In this document: positions 25,570-34,736 of the stretch, one piece after another
How positions within the stretch are numbered: position 1 is the stretch's first letter
How the letters are laid out: every line of letters begins with the position of its first letter
Origin: Roseateles depolymerans
GTDB taxonomy: Bacteria; Pseudomonadota; Gammaproteobacteria; Burkholderiales; Burkholderiaceae_C
Assembly (NCBI GenBank): GCA_003241055.1
Contig: QFOD01000013.1
Location: forward strand, 1 to 64,000
DNA length: 64,000 nt
Direction: 5' to 3'
Notes under the pieces: model-generated
Databases searched by the model: none
Told to the model about the DNA's origin: nothing
What the model saw: only the letters and a program-made list of their open reading frames with translations
Position numbers and translations under genes: made by a program

Positions 25570-26574
25570 TCAGTCCAGCGTCACGACCACCCGGCCCTCG
25601 GCCTTGCCGGACGCGAGCCGCTCGTGCGCCTGCTGCGCGCTGCCCAGGTCGAAGCGCTGGTCATCCAGGCGCGGGCGCAGCCGGCCGGCCTCGGCCAGTC
25701 GGCCCGCCTCGGCCAGGATCTCGCCGTGGTGGCTGCGCCCCTCGCCGGTCTGCAGCGGGATCAGCGTGAAGATGCCCGAGTAGCTGCCGCCGCGGAAGGA
25801 CAGCGGCGCCAGGCTGTGGCTGCCCCAGCCCAGCGCGCTGACCACATGGCCGCCCCAACGCCGCACCGCGGTGAACGAGGCGTCCAGCGTGGCGCCGCCG
25901 AGTGTGTCCAGCACCACGTCGAAGCCCGCGCCATCGGTCAGGCGCTGCAGGTAGGCCTCGACCCCTTCCGTGCGGTAGTCGATGGGTGTGGCGCCCAGCG
26001 CGGCGATCACTGGCGCCTGTGCGGCCGAGCCGGTCGCGGCGACCTCGGCGCCCTGCGCCCGTGCAAGCTGGATGGCGACATGGCCGATCCCGCCCGCCCC
26101 GCCGTGCACCAGCACGCGCTGGCCGGCCGTCAGGCGGGCCCGGTCCATCAGCCCCTCCCAGGCGGTGATGGTCACCAGCGGCAGGGCGGCCGCCTCCCGA
26201 AAGCTCAGCGCGTCCGGCTTGCGCGCCAGCAGTCGGGCGTCGACCTCCTGGTATTCGGCCAGCGAGCCCTGCAGGCCGCCGACGCCGCCGCTGAGGCCGA
26301 ACACGGCGTCACCGGGCTGCCAGCCGACCACGCCGTCGCCCAGCGCCACGATCTCGCCGGCCATGTCCAGGCCCAGCACGGACGGCAGCGGCTGGCGTGC
26401 ATGGGCGGCCTGACCCTGGCGGATCTTCAGGTCCAGCGGGTTCACGCCGCTCGCGCGTACCCGCACCAGCACATGGCCGGGGTGCAGCTCGGGCAGGGGC
26501 AGGCGGGTGTCGCGAAAGGGTTGGTCGGGCGCGTCCAGCACCAGGGCACGCATCGAAGTGGGAAGCGGGGTCAT
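25570..26574 (-). CDS. Quinone oxidoreductase-like MDR enzyme
   Basis: The 334-residue medium-chain dehydrogenase/reductase lacks catalytic zinc. Its N-terminal GroES-like domain holds SGVNPLDLKIRQG (about 44-56) and LGLDMAGEIVALG. The Rossmann motif HGGAGGIGHVAIQLARAQG (about 158-176) binds NADPH. Family members reduce quinones or enones by two electrons. The start is the ATG at 26574 with GGAG five bases upstream. The divergent LysR gene at 26669 is the likely regulator. Confidence 0.88.
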   Translation of the reverse strand: MTPLPTSMRALVLDAPDQPFRDTRLPLPELHPGHVLVRVRASGVNPLDLKIRQGQAAHARQPLPSVLGLDMAGEIVALGDGVVGWQPGDAVFGLSGGVGGLQGSLAEYQEVDARLLARKPDALSFREAAALPLVTITAWEGLMDRARLTAGQRVLVHGGAGGIGHVAIQLARAQGAEVAATGSAAQAPVIAALGATPIDYRTEGVEAYLQRLTDGAGFDVVLDTLGGATLDASFTAVRRWGGHVVSALGWGSHSLAPLSFRGGSYSGIFTLIPLQTGEGRSHHGEILAEAGRLAEAGRLRPRLDDQRFDLGSAQQAHERLASGKAEGRVVVTLD

Positions 26575-26668
26575 CACGGCTCCAGTCCAATGGAAAACTC
26601 GATGCCGTCATGCTCGCGATTGCGTTTGTGCATGTAAATTGACGCCAGCGAATTCATCGCATTCAAAA

Positions 26669-27553
26669 ATGAATGGACCAGCCTGGGACGATCTGCGCGT
26701 ATTTCTGTCCATTGCGCGGGCAGGTTCGCTCGGCGGCGCGGGGCGGCAGCTGGGCGTGTCCCAGCCCACCATGGGGCGACGCCTGCGCGTGCTGGAGGCT
26801 GCTGTCGGCCGGTCGCTGTTCCACCGCGGCCCCGAGGGTTTCGCGCTGACCGAGGACGGGGCCCAGGTGCTGGCCCATGCCGAGCGCATGGAGGAGGAGG
26901 CCCTGGCCTTCGAGCGCCGACTGGCCGGCCGCAGCGCGACGCTGCAGGGGCGCCTGCGGGTGGCGTCGTCGGACTGGTTCGGCGTCCATGTGCTGACGCC
27001 GCTGTGCGCGCGCTTCGCGCAGCAGCATCCGCAGGTCCAGGTGGAGCTGCTGACCGACGCGCGGCTGTTCACGCTGGCCCGGCGTGAGGCCGATCTGGCC
27101 TTTCGCATCCGCCCGTTCGATGAGCCCGGTGTCGTGCAGCGTCGGCTGAAACCGCTGGGCTATGGCCTCTATGCCCGGCAGGACAGCCCGGCGGCCGCGC
27201 CGCTGCCCGCTCGCGGCGAGGGCCTGGCCGTCATCACGCTGGACAGCGGCTACCGCGACTTCCCGGACGCGCAGTGGCTGCGCACGACGCTGCCCGAGGC
27301 CCGGGTCGTGTTTGCCAGCAACAGCCGAGATGCCCAGGCCCGCATGTGCTGCGAGGGCCTGGGCGCGGCCGTGCTGCCGGACCTGCTGGCCGCAGCCCAC
27401 CCGCAGCTGCAGCGCCTGCAGCCGCCCACCGAGCCGCCGGGGCGCGAGGTCTGGATGGGCTATCACGAAGACCTGCGCCGCACGGCGCGGCTGCAGGCCC
27501 TGGTGCAGCAGGTGTCTGGCGAGCTGGGCATGCGGTCCGACGCCGCCCCCTGA
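26669..27553 (+). CDS. LysR-family transcriptional regulator
   Basis: The 294-residue regulator has a winged helix-turn-helix (ISARAGSLGGAGRQLGVSQPTMGRRL-like region, residues 5-60) and a substrate-binding effector domain (90-285). It begins at ATG 26669, reading MNGPAWDDLRVF. The 94-base gap to the divergent quinone-reductase gene contains the promoters of both, and the regulator probably controls that gene and itself. The effector is unknown. Confidence 0.92.
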   Translation: MNGPAWDDLRVFLSIARAGSLGGAGRQLGVSQPTMGRRLRVLEAAVGRSLFHRGPEGFALTEDGAQVLAHAERMEEEALAFERRLAGRSATLQGRLRVASSDWFGVHVLTPLCARFAQQHPQVQVELLTDARLFTLARREADLAFRIRPFDEPGVVQRRLKPLGYGLYARQDSPAAAPLPARGEGLAVITLDSGYRDFPDAQWLRTTLPEARVVFASNSRDAQARMCCEGLGAAVLPDLLAAAHPQLQRLQPPTEPPGREVWMGYHEDLRRTARLQALVQQVSGELGMRSDAAP

Positions 27554-27570
27554 GCGGGCGGGGGGGCCCC

Positions 27571-29007
27571 TCAGGGCTCCCAGCCGCCGCCCAGCGCCAG
27601 GAAGAGCTGCACCTGTTCGTCCACCAGCTGCGCCTCGGACGCAGCGAGCGCGGCGTCGCTGGCGGCCAGCGCGCGCTCGGCATCCAGCGCGTCCAGGTAG
27701 CCGACCTTGCCGCCCTGGTAGAGCTGGCGGGCCTGGCCGGCCACCACGGCAGCGGCATCGCGTGCGGCCTGCAGCGCGGCGCGGCGGTCCAGCTCGCGGG
27801 CGTACTGGCTCAGCGAGGTTTCGGTCTCGCGCAGCGCGTTCAGCACCACGCCGTCGAAATGCGCCGCCGCCTGGCGGGTGGAGGCCTCGGCCTGGGCGAT
27901 GCGGGCATCGGCCACGCCGTTGTTGGGCAGGCTCCAGGAGATCAGCGGGCCCAGGCCCCAGCTGATGGTGTCCTTGCGCAGCGGGCTGCTGCCGTAACCG
28001 GCCGAGCCCAGCGACAGGCCCAGCGAGATCTTAGGATAGCGGTCGGCGATGGCCACGCCGATGCGGGCCGTGGCCGCATGCAGCTCGCGCTCGGCCTGGC
28101 GGATGTCGGGCCGGCGGCGCAGCAGCGCCGCGCCGTCGCCCACCGGGATCACGCCGCTCACCTGCGGCGCCACATGGCAGCTGGCCAGCGCGGGCGGGAA
28201 GGCCTCGGGCAGCTCGCCGGTCAGCGTGGCCAGCCGGTACAGCGCGGCCTGGCGCTGGGCCTGCAGCGGCGGCAGCGCGGCCTGCAGCTGCTGCAGCTGG
28301 CTGAGCGCGCGGGCGGCGTCCATCTCGCCGACGCGGCCGGCCTGCTGCAGCCGCTCGGTCAGCGTCAGCGCCTGGCGCTGCAGCTCGACGGACTGGCGCG
28401 CCACCTCCAGCCGCTGGCCGCTGGCGCAGGCTTCGGCATAGGCGCGCGCGGTGCCAGCGGCGACATTGACCTTGACCAGGTCCAGCGCCGCCTGCGCGGC
28501 CTCGGTGCCGGCCTGGGCCGATTCGATGCCGCGGCGGATCTGGCCGAACAGGTCGAGCTGGTAGGCCAGGCCGGCACTGGCGCTGTAGCGCGTGGTGGTG
28601 GGCGGCACGTCGTTGGGGCGCAGCAGCGACAGGCCGGACGGGTGGCCGTAGCTGGGCCCGCCGCTCACGCTCACGCTCGGGCGCCGGCCGCCCTCTGCCT
28701 CGTCCTGCAGCGCCTGCACGCGCTCCAGGTTGGCGGCGGCCTGGCGCAGGTCGGTGTTGTGGGCCAGTGCCCGGGCGACCAGCGCGTCGAGCTGTTCGTC
28801 GTGGAAGAGGCGCCACCAGTGGGCGGGCAGCGGCGCGCTGGCAAAGGTCTGGTCGGCCTGGCGCTGCTCCGCAAAGGCCGCGCCGGCCTCGGGCTTGAGC
28901 GCGACGGCCTGGGCCGGCACCTGGTAGTCGGGACCCTTGGGCGCGGTGGAGCAGGCCGCCAGCGCGGCGCTCAGCAGCAGGGTGGGCAGCAGGCGGGGCG
29001 TGTGCAT
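27571..29007 (-). CDS. NodT-family outer-membrane efflux lipoprotein
   Basis: The 478-residue outer-membrane channel component has the lipobox AALAAC (Cys19) and the duplicated TolC-like helical/beta arrangement. The conserved stretches WWRLFHDEQLDALVARALAHN and YQLDLFGQIRRGIESAQAG are typical of NodT proteins. It makes a trimeric duct joined to the HlyD-like adaptor encoded just upstream (gap one base). It is the last gene of the efflux operon. Confidence 0.93.
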   Translation of the reverse strand: MHTPRLLPTLLLSAALAACSTAPKGPDYQVPAQAVALKPEAGAAFAEQRQADQTFASAPLPAHWWRLFHDEQLDALVARALAHNTDLRQAAANLERVQALQDEAEGGRRPSVSVSGGPSYGHPSGLSLLRPNDVPPTTTRYSASAGLAYQLDLFGQIRRGIESAQAGTEAAQAALDLVKVNVAAGTARAYAEACASGQRLEVARQSVELQRQALTLTERLQQAGRVGEMDAARALSQLQQLQAALPPLQAQRQAALYRLATLTGELPEAFPPALASCHVAPQVSGVIPVGDGAALLRRRPDIRQAERELHAATARIGVAIADRYPKISLGLSLGSAGYGSSPLRKDTISWGLGPLISWSLPNNGVADARIAQAEASTRQAAAHFDGVVLNALRETETSLSQYARELDRRAALQAARDAAAVVAGQARQLYQGGKVGYLDALDAERALAASDAALAASEAQLVDEQVQLFLALGGGWEP

Positions 29008-29008
29008 G

Positions 29009-29947
29009 TCAGCCCCGGGCCGCGTGGATGGCGGAGGCCGCGGGCGCCACGGGCGCGGCCGCCGTGGCCGTGGCGGGCAGCACCTGCACGGTGACGGTCT
29101 GGCCGGCCACCAGCGCCACGCCGGCGGGCAGCGGCTCCAGCTTCACGCGCACCGGCACGCGCTGCGGCAGGCGCACCCAGTTGAAGCTGGGGTTCACGCT
29201 GGGCAGCAGGTTGGCGCTGGTGCTGCGGTCGTGGTCGGCGATGCCGGCGGCCAGGCTTTCCACATGGCCGTGCAGCGGCTGGCCGCCCATGGGCGTCACG
29301 CGCACCGCGTCGCCGATGTGGATGCGGGCCAGCTTGGTTTCCTCGAAATAGCCCTCGACGTAGAGCGCGTCCGAGTCCACCAGCGCCAGCACGGCGTGGC
29401 CGGCGCTGGCGTAGGCGCCCTGGCGCAGGTCCAGGTTGGTGACGGTGCCGGCCGAGGGCGCGCGCACCTCGGCGCGCTGCAGGTTCAGCCGCGCGGCATC
29501 GGTGGCTACCTCGGCCTGGGCGACGCTGGCGCGGGCCTGGTCGGCGCGGGCCGTGCTTTGCTCGCGCGCTTCCTGCGACACGAGATTGCCCAGCCCGGCG
29601 TTGCGCCGCAGCTCGCGCTCGGCCTGGGCCAGCGCAACGCGGGCGGCGGCCAGCTGGGCCTGGCTCTGGCGCAGTGCCAGCTGGTAGCGGGCGTGGTCCA
29701 CCTCGAACAGCAGCGCGCCGGCGGCGACATGCTGGTTGTCCTGCACCGGCACGGCGGTCACCAGGCCCGACACGTCGGGGGCGATCTGCACGACGTTGGC
29801 GCGCACGCGGCCGTCGCGGGTCCAGGGCGAGAGTTCGTAGCGGTCCCACAGGCGCAGGCCGGCCCAGACGGCGCCGGCCACGACGACGGCGGTGACCGCG
29901 AAGGACAGCAGCCGGCGCGGGTTGAAGGGGGTGAGGTCGGTGGTCAT
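29009..29947 (-). CDS. HlyD-family membrane fusion protein
   Basis: The 312-residue periplasmic adaptor has an N-terminal transmembrane helix (about 13-33), two lipoyl-like half motifs (GRVRANVVQIAPDVSGLVTAVPVQDNQHVAAGALLFEVD and RAPSAGTVTNLDLRQGAYASAGH) separated by an alpha-hairpin, and a beta-barrel region. This layout matches AaeA/EmrA-type adaptors for tripartite pumps. The gene lies between the DUF1656 and NodT genes with gaps of three and one bases. Confidence 0.92.
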   Translation of the reverse strand: MTTDLTPFNPRRLLSFAVTAVVVAGAVWAGLRLWDRYELSPWTRDGRVRANVVQIAPDVSGLVTAVPVQDNQHVAAGALLFEVDHARYQLALRQSQAQLAAARVALAQAERELRRNAGLGNLVSQEAREQSTARADQARASVAQAEVATDAARLNLQRAEVRAPSAGTVTNLDLRQGAYASAGHAVLALVDSDALYVEGYFEETKLARIHIGDAVRVTPMGGQPLHGHVESLAAGIADHDRSTSANLLPSVNPSFNWVRLPQRVPVRVKLEPLPAGVALVAGQTVTVQVLPATATAAAPVAPAASAIHAARG

Positions 29948-29950
29948 GAT

Positions 29951-30172
29951 TCAGGACGAAAACGGGGCGAACAGGTGTGTGGAGGCGTCGCTGAGCGCCC
30001 ACAGCAGCAGCACGTACAGGGCCATGTCGAACAGGGCCGGGTGCCAGATCCAGCGGTAGGCGCCGCTGAGGGCCAGCAGGCGCCGCAGCGGCCACAGCAG
30101 CAGCAGGGCCATGGCGGCCAGCGGCATCAGCCAGGGCAGGTAGAGGCCGAAGACGTCGAGTGCGCCGGTCAT
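29951..30172 (-). CDS. DUF1656 (AaeX-like) small membrane protein
   Basis: The 73-residue protein has two hydrophobic helices and the family pattern FGLYLPWLMP and WHPALFDMALYVLLL. Such proteins accompany AaeA/AaeB-type exporters; their exact job is unknown. The start overlaps the stop of the FUSC gene by four bases, which shows translational coupling. Confidence 0.88.
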   Translation of the reverse strand: MTGALDVFGLYLPWLMPLAAMALLLLWPLRRLLALSGAYRWIWHPALFDMALYVLLLWALSDASTHLFAPFSS

Positions 30173-32211
30173 GCCGGAACCTCCGTGGAAAGGGTCGGGG
30201 AGGCCGGCGTGGCGGCCGGGAAGAGGTTGCGCCTCAGGCCCATCAGCGCACTGGCGGCGGCCCGGGTTTCAGGGCTTGCGGGCAGGCGGGCCAGCGAGGC
30301 GTCGATGCGGGTCAGCAGACTGGCGGGCGGTGGCTCCAGGCGGCCGGCGATGCGCGCACGCAGCCAGCCGGCCAGCTCGTCCAGCAGGCCGCGCACGGCC
30401 GGGGCCGGCAGCTGCTGGCGCACGCCCTGCAGCGCGACGATGTCGGCGCCCAGGCGCAGATCGCGCAGCGCGTCGTCGGTGGGCACGCCGGCGATCCGGC
30501 CGCCGGCCTGGGCCACGCGCGGCGCCAGCAGCGCGATGCGGTCCAGCATGCGCAGCAGATAGGCCTGGCCGGCAGCCGCGCTGCGCGGGGTGCGGGCCAG
30601 TTCGTCCAGCTCGCGCCAGGTGGCGCGCTGGATGCGCCGGGCACTCCAGTCGGCACCCACCGAGCGCATCAGCCGGGTCACGCGCGAGGCCATGAACACG
30701 CCGCCGAGCTGCCCCAGCATGGAGTTCAGGAAGCTGGTGAGGTCGGCCTGGGCGGTGTCGTGCATGGCCAGCGTGCCGGCCACGCCCAGCACCAGCGGCA
30801 GGGCCTTGACCATGGTGGCCGGCCGCGCGACGAAGGCGCCCGCCACCAGGAAGAAGGGCGCGCACACCAGCATCAGTGACCAGAAGTCCTGCACCAGCGG
30901 CAGCAGCACCAGCACGTAGACGGCCGACACCGGCATCGACAGCACGGTCCATTTCAGGAAGCCCTGGATGGCCGGGGCCGGGTCGTCCATCGCCGCGAAG
31001 AAGCAGCAGAAGATCGCGGCCATCATCGCGGCCACCGAGCCCATGGGCCAGCCGGTCAGGATCCAGAACGCGCAGCACAGCAGGATGGCCACCAGCGCGG
31101 CGGCGCCCGACAGCAGCGCCATGCCGGTGTCGATGTGCAGGCGTGCGCCGCTGGCGGCAACGCGCGGCCGCGCCGGCATGGGGGCGCCGCCGAGGCCGCG
31201 GTCGATGTCGGCGCGCATCTGCAGGCAGGCCAGCCAGCCCTGCAGCAGCGGGTCCAGCCGCTGGGCCAGTGCCACGCGCAGCAGCCGCCCCCAGTGGTCG
31301 CAGGCGGCCTGGCCGGGCTCGCCCAGCGCGGCCAGCTCCTGACGCAGCGCGGGCAGCCCGGCAGCGGCGTCGGCCGGCGTCTGCTGCAGCCAGGCGGCGA
31401 CGCGGGCCAGCAGCGCGCTGATGTCGGGGCCCAGCTCGCCCTCGGCGCCCTCCAGCGCGCGCAGCCGGTCTTCCACGGAGGACAGCAGCGGGGTCAGCGC
31501 AGCGATGCGGTCCTGCATGTCGTGCACGGCGTCGGCGGTCCAGCGCAGGTGGGTGGTGTCGTAGGGGATGTGGGTGGACAGCAGGCGCAGCTGCGTGATG
31601 TCGGCCGCCACCCGGCCGCGATCGGCCTTGGCGTCGGCGCGGTGGCTGAGGTCGGCCAGCCAGGCTCGGGTGTCGCCCAGTGAGCGGTCGAGCAGACCCA
31701 GCACGGCACCTGCCAGCCCCTGCGGCCAGACCAGGCTGTGCACCAGCGTGGCCGACAAAATGCCCAGGCCGATCTCCTCCACGCGGGCGACGGCGGTGTC
31801 GAAGATGTTGAGCGGCGTGTCCACCGACGGGAAGCCGATCAGCGCCGCCGTGTAGCCGGCCAGCATGAAGGCGTAGCCGCGCGGCGTGCGGTCGCGCAGC
31901 GACACCGCCAGGCAGCCGCCCACCCACAGCGCCAGGGCCAGGCTCAACAGTTCGGGCGCGTTGGCAAAACGTGGCACCAGCAGCACGGCTGCGGTGCTGC
32001 CCACCAGCGTGCCGACGAAGCGGTAGACGGCCTTGGAGCGCACCGCGCCCGCCAGCGGGTGGGCCACGATGTAGGCCGTCATCAGTGCCCAGAACGGGCG
32101 TGGCTGGCCGGCCCAGTTGGCGAGGAAGACGGCCAGCATCGCCGCCGCGAAGGCCTTGGCCGAGAACAGCCACTCGGCGGCGGTGAAGCGCAGCAGCGCA
32201 GGGAGCTTCAT
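30169..32211 (-). CDS. FUSC-family (AaeB-like) efflux transporter
   Basis: The 680-residue inner-membrane protein has the FUSC arrangement. A block of about six hydrophobic helices (residues 15-175) and a second block (about 360-500) flank two cytosolic domains. The start reads MKLPALLRFTAAEWLFSAKAFAAAMLAVFLANW, like AaeB and related p-hydroxybenzoate/aromatic acid exporters. With the DUF1656, HlyD and NodT products it would form an efflux path for aromatic carboxylic acids or similar toxic compounds. It is coupled to the upstream MarR gene by a 16-base gap. Confidence 0.9.
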   Translation of the reverse strand: MKLPALLRFTAAEWLFSAKAFAAAMLAVFLANWAGQPRPFWALMTAYIVAHPLAGAVRSKAVYRFVGTLVGSTAAVLLVPRFANAPELLSLALALWVGGCLAVSLRDRTPRGYAFMLAGYTAALIGFPSVDTPLNIFDTAVARVEEIGLGILSATLVHSLVWPQGLAGAVLGLLDRSLGDTRAWLADLSHRADAKADRGRVAADITQLRLLSTHIPYDTTHLRWTADAVHDMQDRIAALTPLLSSVEDRLRALEGAEGELGPDISALLARVAAWLQQTPADAAAGLPALRQELAALGEPGQAACDHWGRLLRVALAQRLDPLLQGWLACLQMRADIDRGLGGAPMPARPRVAASGARLHIDTGMALLSGAAALVAILLCCAFWILTGWPMGSVAAMMAAIFCCFFAAMDDPAPAIQGFLKWTVLSMPVSAVYVLVLLPLVQDFWSLMLVCAPFFLVAGAFVARPATMVKALPLVLGVAGTLAMHDTAQADLTSFLNSMLGQLGGVFMASRVTRLMRSVGADWSARRIQRATWRELDELARTPRSAAAGQAYLLRMLDRIALLAPRVAQAGGRIAGVPTDDALRDLRLGADIVALQGVRQQLPAPAVRGLLDELAGWLRARIAGRLEPPPASLLTRIDASLARLPASPETRAAASALMGLRRNLFPAATPASPTLSTEVPA

Positions 32212-32227
32212 GTCGGTCCCGCGGGCC

Positions 32228-32743
32228 TCACTTGCGCAGCGGCGGCACCACCGGCTGCGGCGCGCCCAGGCGCTGCAGCAGCCCGCCGAACACCCGCAGG
32301 CAGGCGTCCACATCGGCGTCCGAGGCGTCCTGGTAGGCGTCGCGGCGCAGCTCGCTCATGGCGGCTTCCAGCTTCACGCAGGCGGCGATGCCGGCCTCCG
32401 TCAGATGCAGCGTGCGGGCGCGCCGGTCGGCCGGGTCCTCGCGGCGTTCGATGAAGCCGCCGGCCTCCAGCTGCTCCAGCGAGCGCGCCAGCGACGGGCC
32501 TTCCAGCCCCAGCAGCTCGGCCAGCACGCCCTGACGCATGCCGTCGCCGTGGCGGCCGATCATCAGCAGCGGCCAGGCCATCGCCTGGGACAGGCCGACA
32601 TGGGCCAGCGCCTGGTTGGCGGCCGCGCGGTAGGCGCGCTCGAGGATGGGAATGGAGACCGCGATGCTCAGCAACGCGGTCTCGCGGGCGCTGCGGCTCT
32701 GCGCACGGCCGGGCGATGCGGGTGAGGAACTCATGTCGACCAT
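32228..32743 (-). CDS. MarR-family transcriptional regulator
   Basis: The 171-residue regulator of the efflux operon has a winged helix-turn-helix with MRQGVLAELLGLEGPSLARSLEQLEAGGFIERREDPADRRARTLHLTEAG (about 75-125), which is highly typical of MarR proteins. The start is the ATG at 32743 or the one at 32734; a TTG further up is unlikely. It is the first gene of the operon and probably represses it until a phenolic ligand binds. A near-perfect palindrome overlaps the promoter immediately upstream. Confidence 0.9.
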   Translation of the reverse strand: MVDMSSSPASPGRAQSRSARETALLSIAVSIPILERAYRAAANQALAHVGLSQAMAWPLLMIGRHGDGMRQGVLAELLGLEGPSLARSLEQLEAGGFIERREDPADRRARTLHLTEAGIAACVKLEAAMSELRRDAYQDASDADVDACLRVFGGLLQRLGAPQPVVPPLRK

Positions 32744-32745
32744 TC

Positions 32746-32771
32746 TAATTAGCAAGCTTGCTATCTAATTA
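32746..32771. promoter_or_regulatory. MarR operator palindrome
   Basis: The inverted repeat TAATTAGCAAGCTTGCTATCTAATTA has a perfect 12-base core, AGCAAGCTTGCT, at 32751-32762, and AT-rich outer arms. It touches the start of the MarR gene. It is probably the autoregulatory operator, where repressor binding would block the promoter. Confidence 0.7.
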
Positions 32772-32829
32772 AATGGGGTTATTCGTCCCGGGCGGCGTGT
32801 GCGGGATTTGGCGGTCGGCTTGTGATGAG

Positions 32830-32846
32830 ATACCCCCCGGGGGTAT
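32830..32846. promoter_or_regulatory. FrmR operator
   Basis: The GC-tract palindrome ATACCCCC(C)GGGGGTAT lies ten bases upstream of the frmR start. CsoR/RcnR/FrmR repressors recognise this AT-flanked poly-C/poly-G form. It is expected to overlap the promoter of the frmR-frmA operon and give formaldehyde-responsive derepression. Confidence 0.8.
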
Positions 32847-32855
32847 AGTGCGCCC

Positions 32856-33131
32856 ATGCCCCACTCACCGGAAGACAAGCGCAACGCGCTGCTGCGCGTG
32901 CGCCGCATCCGCGGCCAGGCCGAGGCGCTGGAGCGCGCGCTGGACGCCGGCGAGGACTGTGGTCCGGTGCTGCAGCAGCTGGCCGCCATCCGCGGCGCGA
33001 TCAACGGCCTGATGTCCGAGGTGCTGGAGTCGCACCTGCGCGAGCAGCTCGCCACCGTGCCCGACCCCGACGACCGCCATGCCCAGCTCGTGCAGGACAT
33101 GACGACGCTGGTGCGCACCTATCTCAAATGA
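32856..33131 (+). CDS. frmR: Formaldehyde-responsive repressor FrmR
   Basis: The 91-residue all-helical repressor of the CsoR/RcnR superfamily begins MPHSPEDKRNALLRVRRIRGQ, very like E. coli FrmR. The conserved Cys in EDCGPVLQQLAAIRGAINGLM (Cys35) follows Pro2, and these two residues form the formaldehyde cross-link in FrmR. HLREQL and LVRTYLK complete the signature. Formaldehyde binding releases the operator. It is followed 49 bases later by the S-(hydroxymethyl)glutathione dehydrogenase gene. Confidence 0.93.
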   Translation: MPHSPEDKRNALLRVRRIRGQAEALERALDAGEDCGPVLQQLAAIRGAINGLMSEVLESHLREQLATVPDPDDRHAQLVQDMTTLVRTYLK

Positions 33132-33180
33132 GGCGCCGGCCCCGGCCGCGCCCACCCTTTCCTTCAGCCTGGAGACCCCT

Positions 33181-34290
33181 ATGAAATCCCGTGCCGCCGT
33201 CGCCTTCAAGGCCGGAGAACCGCTGCAGATCGTCGAGCTCGACGTGGCCCCGCCCCAGAAGGGCGAGGTGCTGGTCAGGATCACCCACACCGGCGTCTGC
33301 CACACCGATGCCTTCACGCTCAGCGGTGACGACCCCGAGGGCCTGTTTCCGGTGGTGCTGGGCCACGAGGGCGCCGGCATCGTCGTGGAGGTGGGCGAGG
33401 GCGTCACCAGCGTGAAGCCGGGCGACCACGTCATCCCGCTCTACACCGCCGAATGCGGCGAATGCCTGTTCTGCAAGAGCGGCAAGACCAATCTGTGCGT
33501 GTCGGTGCGCGCCACGCAGGGCAAGGGCGTGATGCCCGACGGCACGACCCGCTTCTCCTACAACGGCCAGCCGGTCTACCACTACATGGGCTGCTCGACG
33601 TTCAGCGAGTACACCGTGGTGGCCGAGGTGTCGCTGGCCAAGGTCAACCCGGACGCCAACCCCGAGCAGGTCTGCCTGCTGGGCTGCGGCGTCACCACCG
33701 GCCTGGGCGCGGTGAAGAACACGGCCAAGGTGCAGCCGGGCGACAGCGTGGCCGTGTTCGGCCTGGGCGGCATCGGCCTGGCCGTGGTGCACGGCGCGCA
33801 GATGGCCGGCGCCGGCCGCATCATCGCGGTGGACACCAACCCCGAGAAGTTCGCGCTGGCCAAGACCTTCGGTGCCACCGATTGCGTGAACCCCAAGGAC
33901 TTCGACAAGCCCATCCAGCAGGTCATCGTCGAGATGACCGGCTGGGGCGTGGACCACTCCTTCGAGTGCATCGGCAACACCCAGGTGATGCGCGCGGCGC
34001 TGGAATGCGCCCACCGCGGCTGGGGCCAGTCGGTGGTGATCGGCGTGGCCGGCGCGGGCCAGGAAATCTCCACCCGCCCCTTCCAGCTGGTGACTGGCCG
34101 TAAGTGGCTGGGCACGGCCTTCGGTGGCGTCAAGGGCCGCAGCGAGCTGCCCGGCATGGTGGAGGACGCGATGGCCGGCAGGATCAAGCTCGAGCCTTTC
34201 GTCACCCACACGATGCCGCTGACCGGCATCAACGAGGCCTTCGACCTGATGCACGACGGCAAGTCCATCCGCTCGGTGGTGCACTACTGA
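33181..34290 (+). CDS. frmA: S-(hydroxymethyl)glutathione dehydrogenase (class III ADH)
   Basis: This is the zinc- and NAD-dependent enzyme that oxidises the glutathione adduct of formaldehyde. The 369 residues show the MDR zinc-site pattern: Cys in THTGVCHTDAF, GHEGAG with its His and Glu, the structural-zinc cysteines in CGECLFCKSGKTNLC, the catalytic-zinc Cys in LLGCGVTTG and the Rossmann motif VFGLGGIGLAVVHGA. It ends with SIRSVVHY, as in class III enzymes. No S-formylglutathione hydrolase (frmB) follows; that step must be encoded elsewhere. Confidence 0.96.
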   Translation: MKSRAAVAFKAGEPLQIVELDVAPPQKGEVLVRITHTGVCHTDAFTLSGDDPEGLFPVVLGHEGAGIVVEVGEGVTSVKPGDHVIPLYTAECGECLFCKSGKTNLCVSVRATQGKGVMPDGTTRFSYNGQPVYHYMGCSTFSEYTVVAEVSLAKVNPDANPEQVCLLGCGVTTGLGAVKNTAKVQPGDSVAVFGLGGIGLAVVHGAQMAGAGRIIAVDTNPEKFALAKTFGATDCVNPKDFDKPIQQVIVEMTGWGVDHSFECIGNTQVMRAALECAHRGWGQSVVIGVAGAGQEISTRPFQLVTGRKWLGTAFGGVKGRSELPGMVEDAMAGRIKLEPFVTHTMPLTGINEAFDLMHDGKSIRSVVHY

Positions 34291-34484
34291 ACCCGAGGGC
34301 GTGACGCTGTCGTGTCCATGGCACAGCCGCGGGGGCGTCAAGCGTTCAATATGCACGCTTGACGCCTGACCCGTGGTTGCCCCGGATAGGCGCTGCCGGG
34401 GCTGATGCCTAGACTGAACGGAGTTGTCCAGTCCACCCCGTGCCGGCGCTGCCGGGACGGGGGTTTCCCCGAAACGGCCCGCTC

Positions 34485-34691
34485 ATGTCGAACTTCAGCG
34501 CCCAGGCTTCCTTCGATTTCGCGTCCCTGCGCCGCGCCACGATCACGGCGCCCAAGGACCAGCGCCAGCCGACGCTGCAGGCCCGCCCCGCGGGTGCGCT
34601 GGCATCGGCCCGCGCCGCCATCGATCCGGTGCGGACGTCGGCGGCGCTGGGCGCCGAGTCGCAAGGCCTGACCCCCGCGTCGCTGCGCTGA
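34485..34691 (+). CDS. Hypothetical small protein
   Basis: A 68-residue reading frame starts MSNFSAQASFDFASLRRATI. It has no signal peptide and no clear ribosome site, and shows alternating hydrophobic and polar residues with an arginine-rich middle. No family is recognised. Its codon use fits its neighbours, but it could be a chance frame. Confidence 0.35.
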   Translation: MSNFSAQASFDFASLRRATITAPKDQRQPTLQARPAGALASARAAIDPVRTSAALGAESQGLTPASLR

Positions 34692-34736
34692 ACGGCAGCA
34701 GGCCGCGGCCGGGGCAAGACCTGGCCTCGGGCGACC

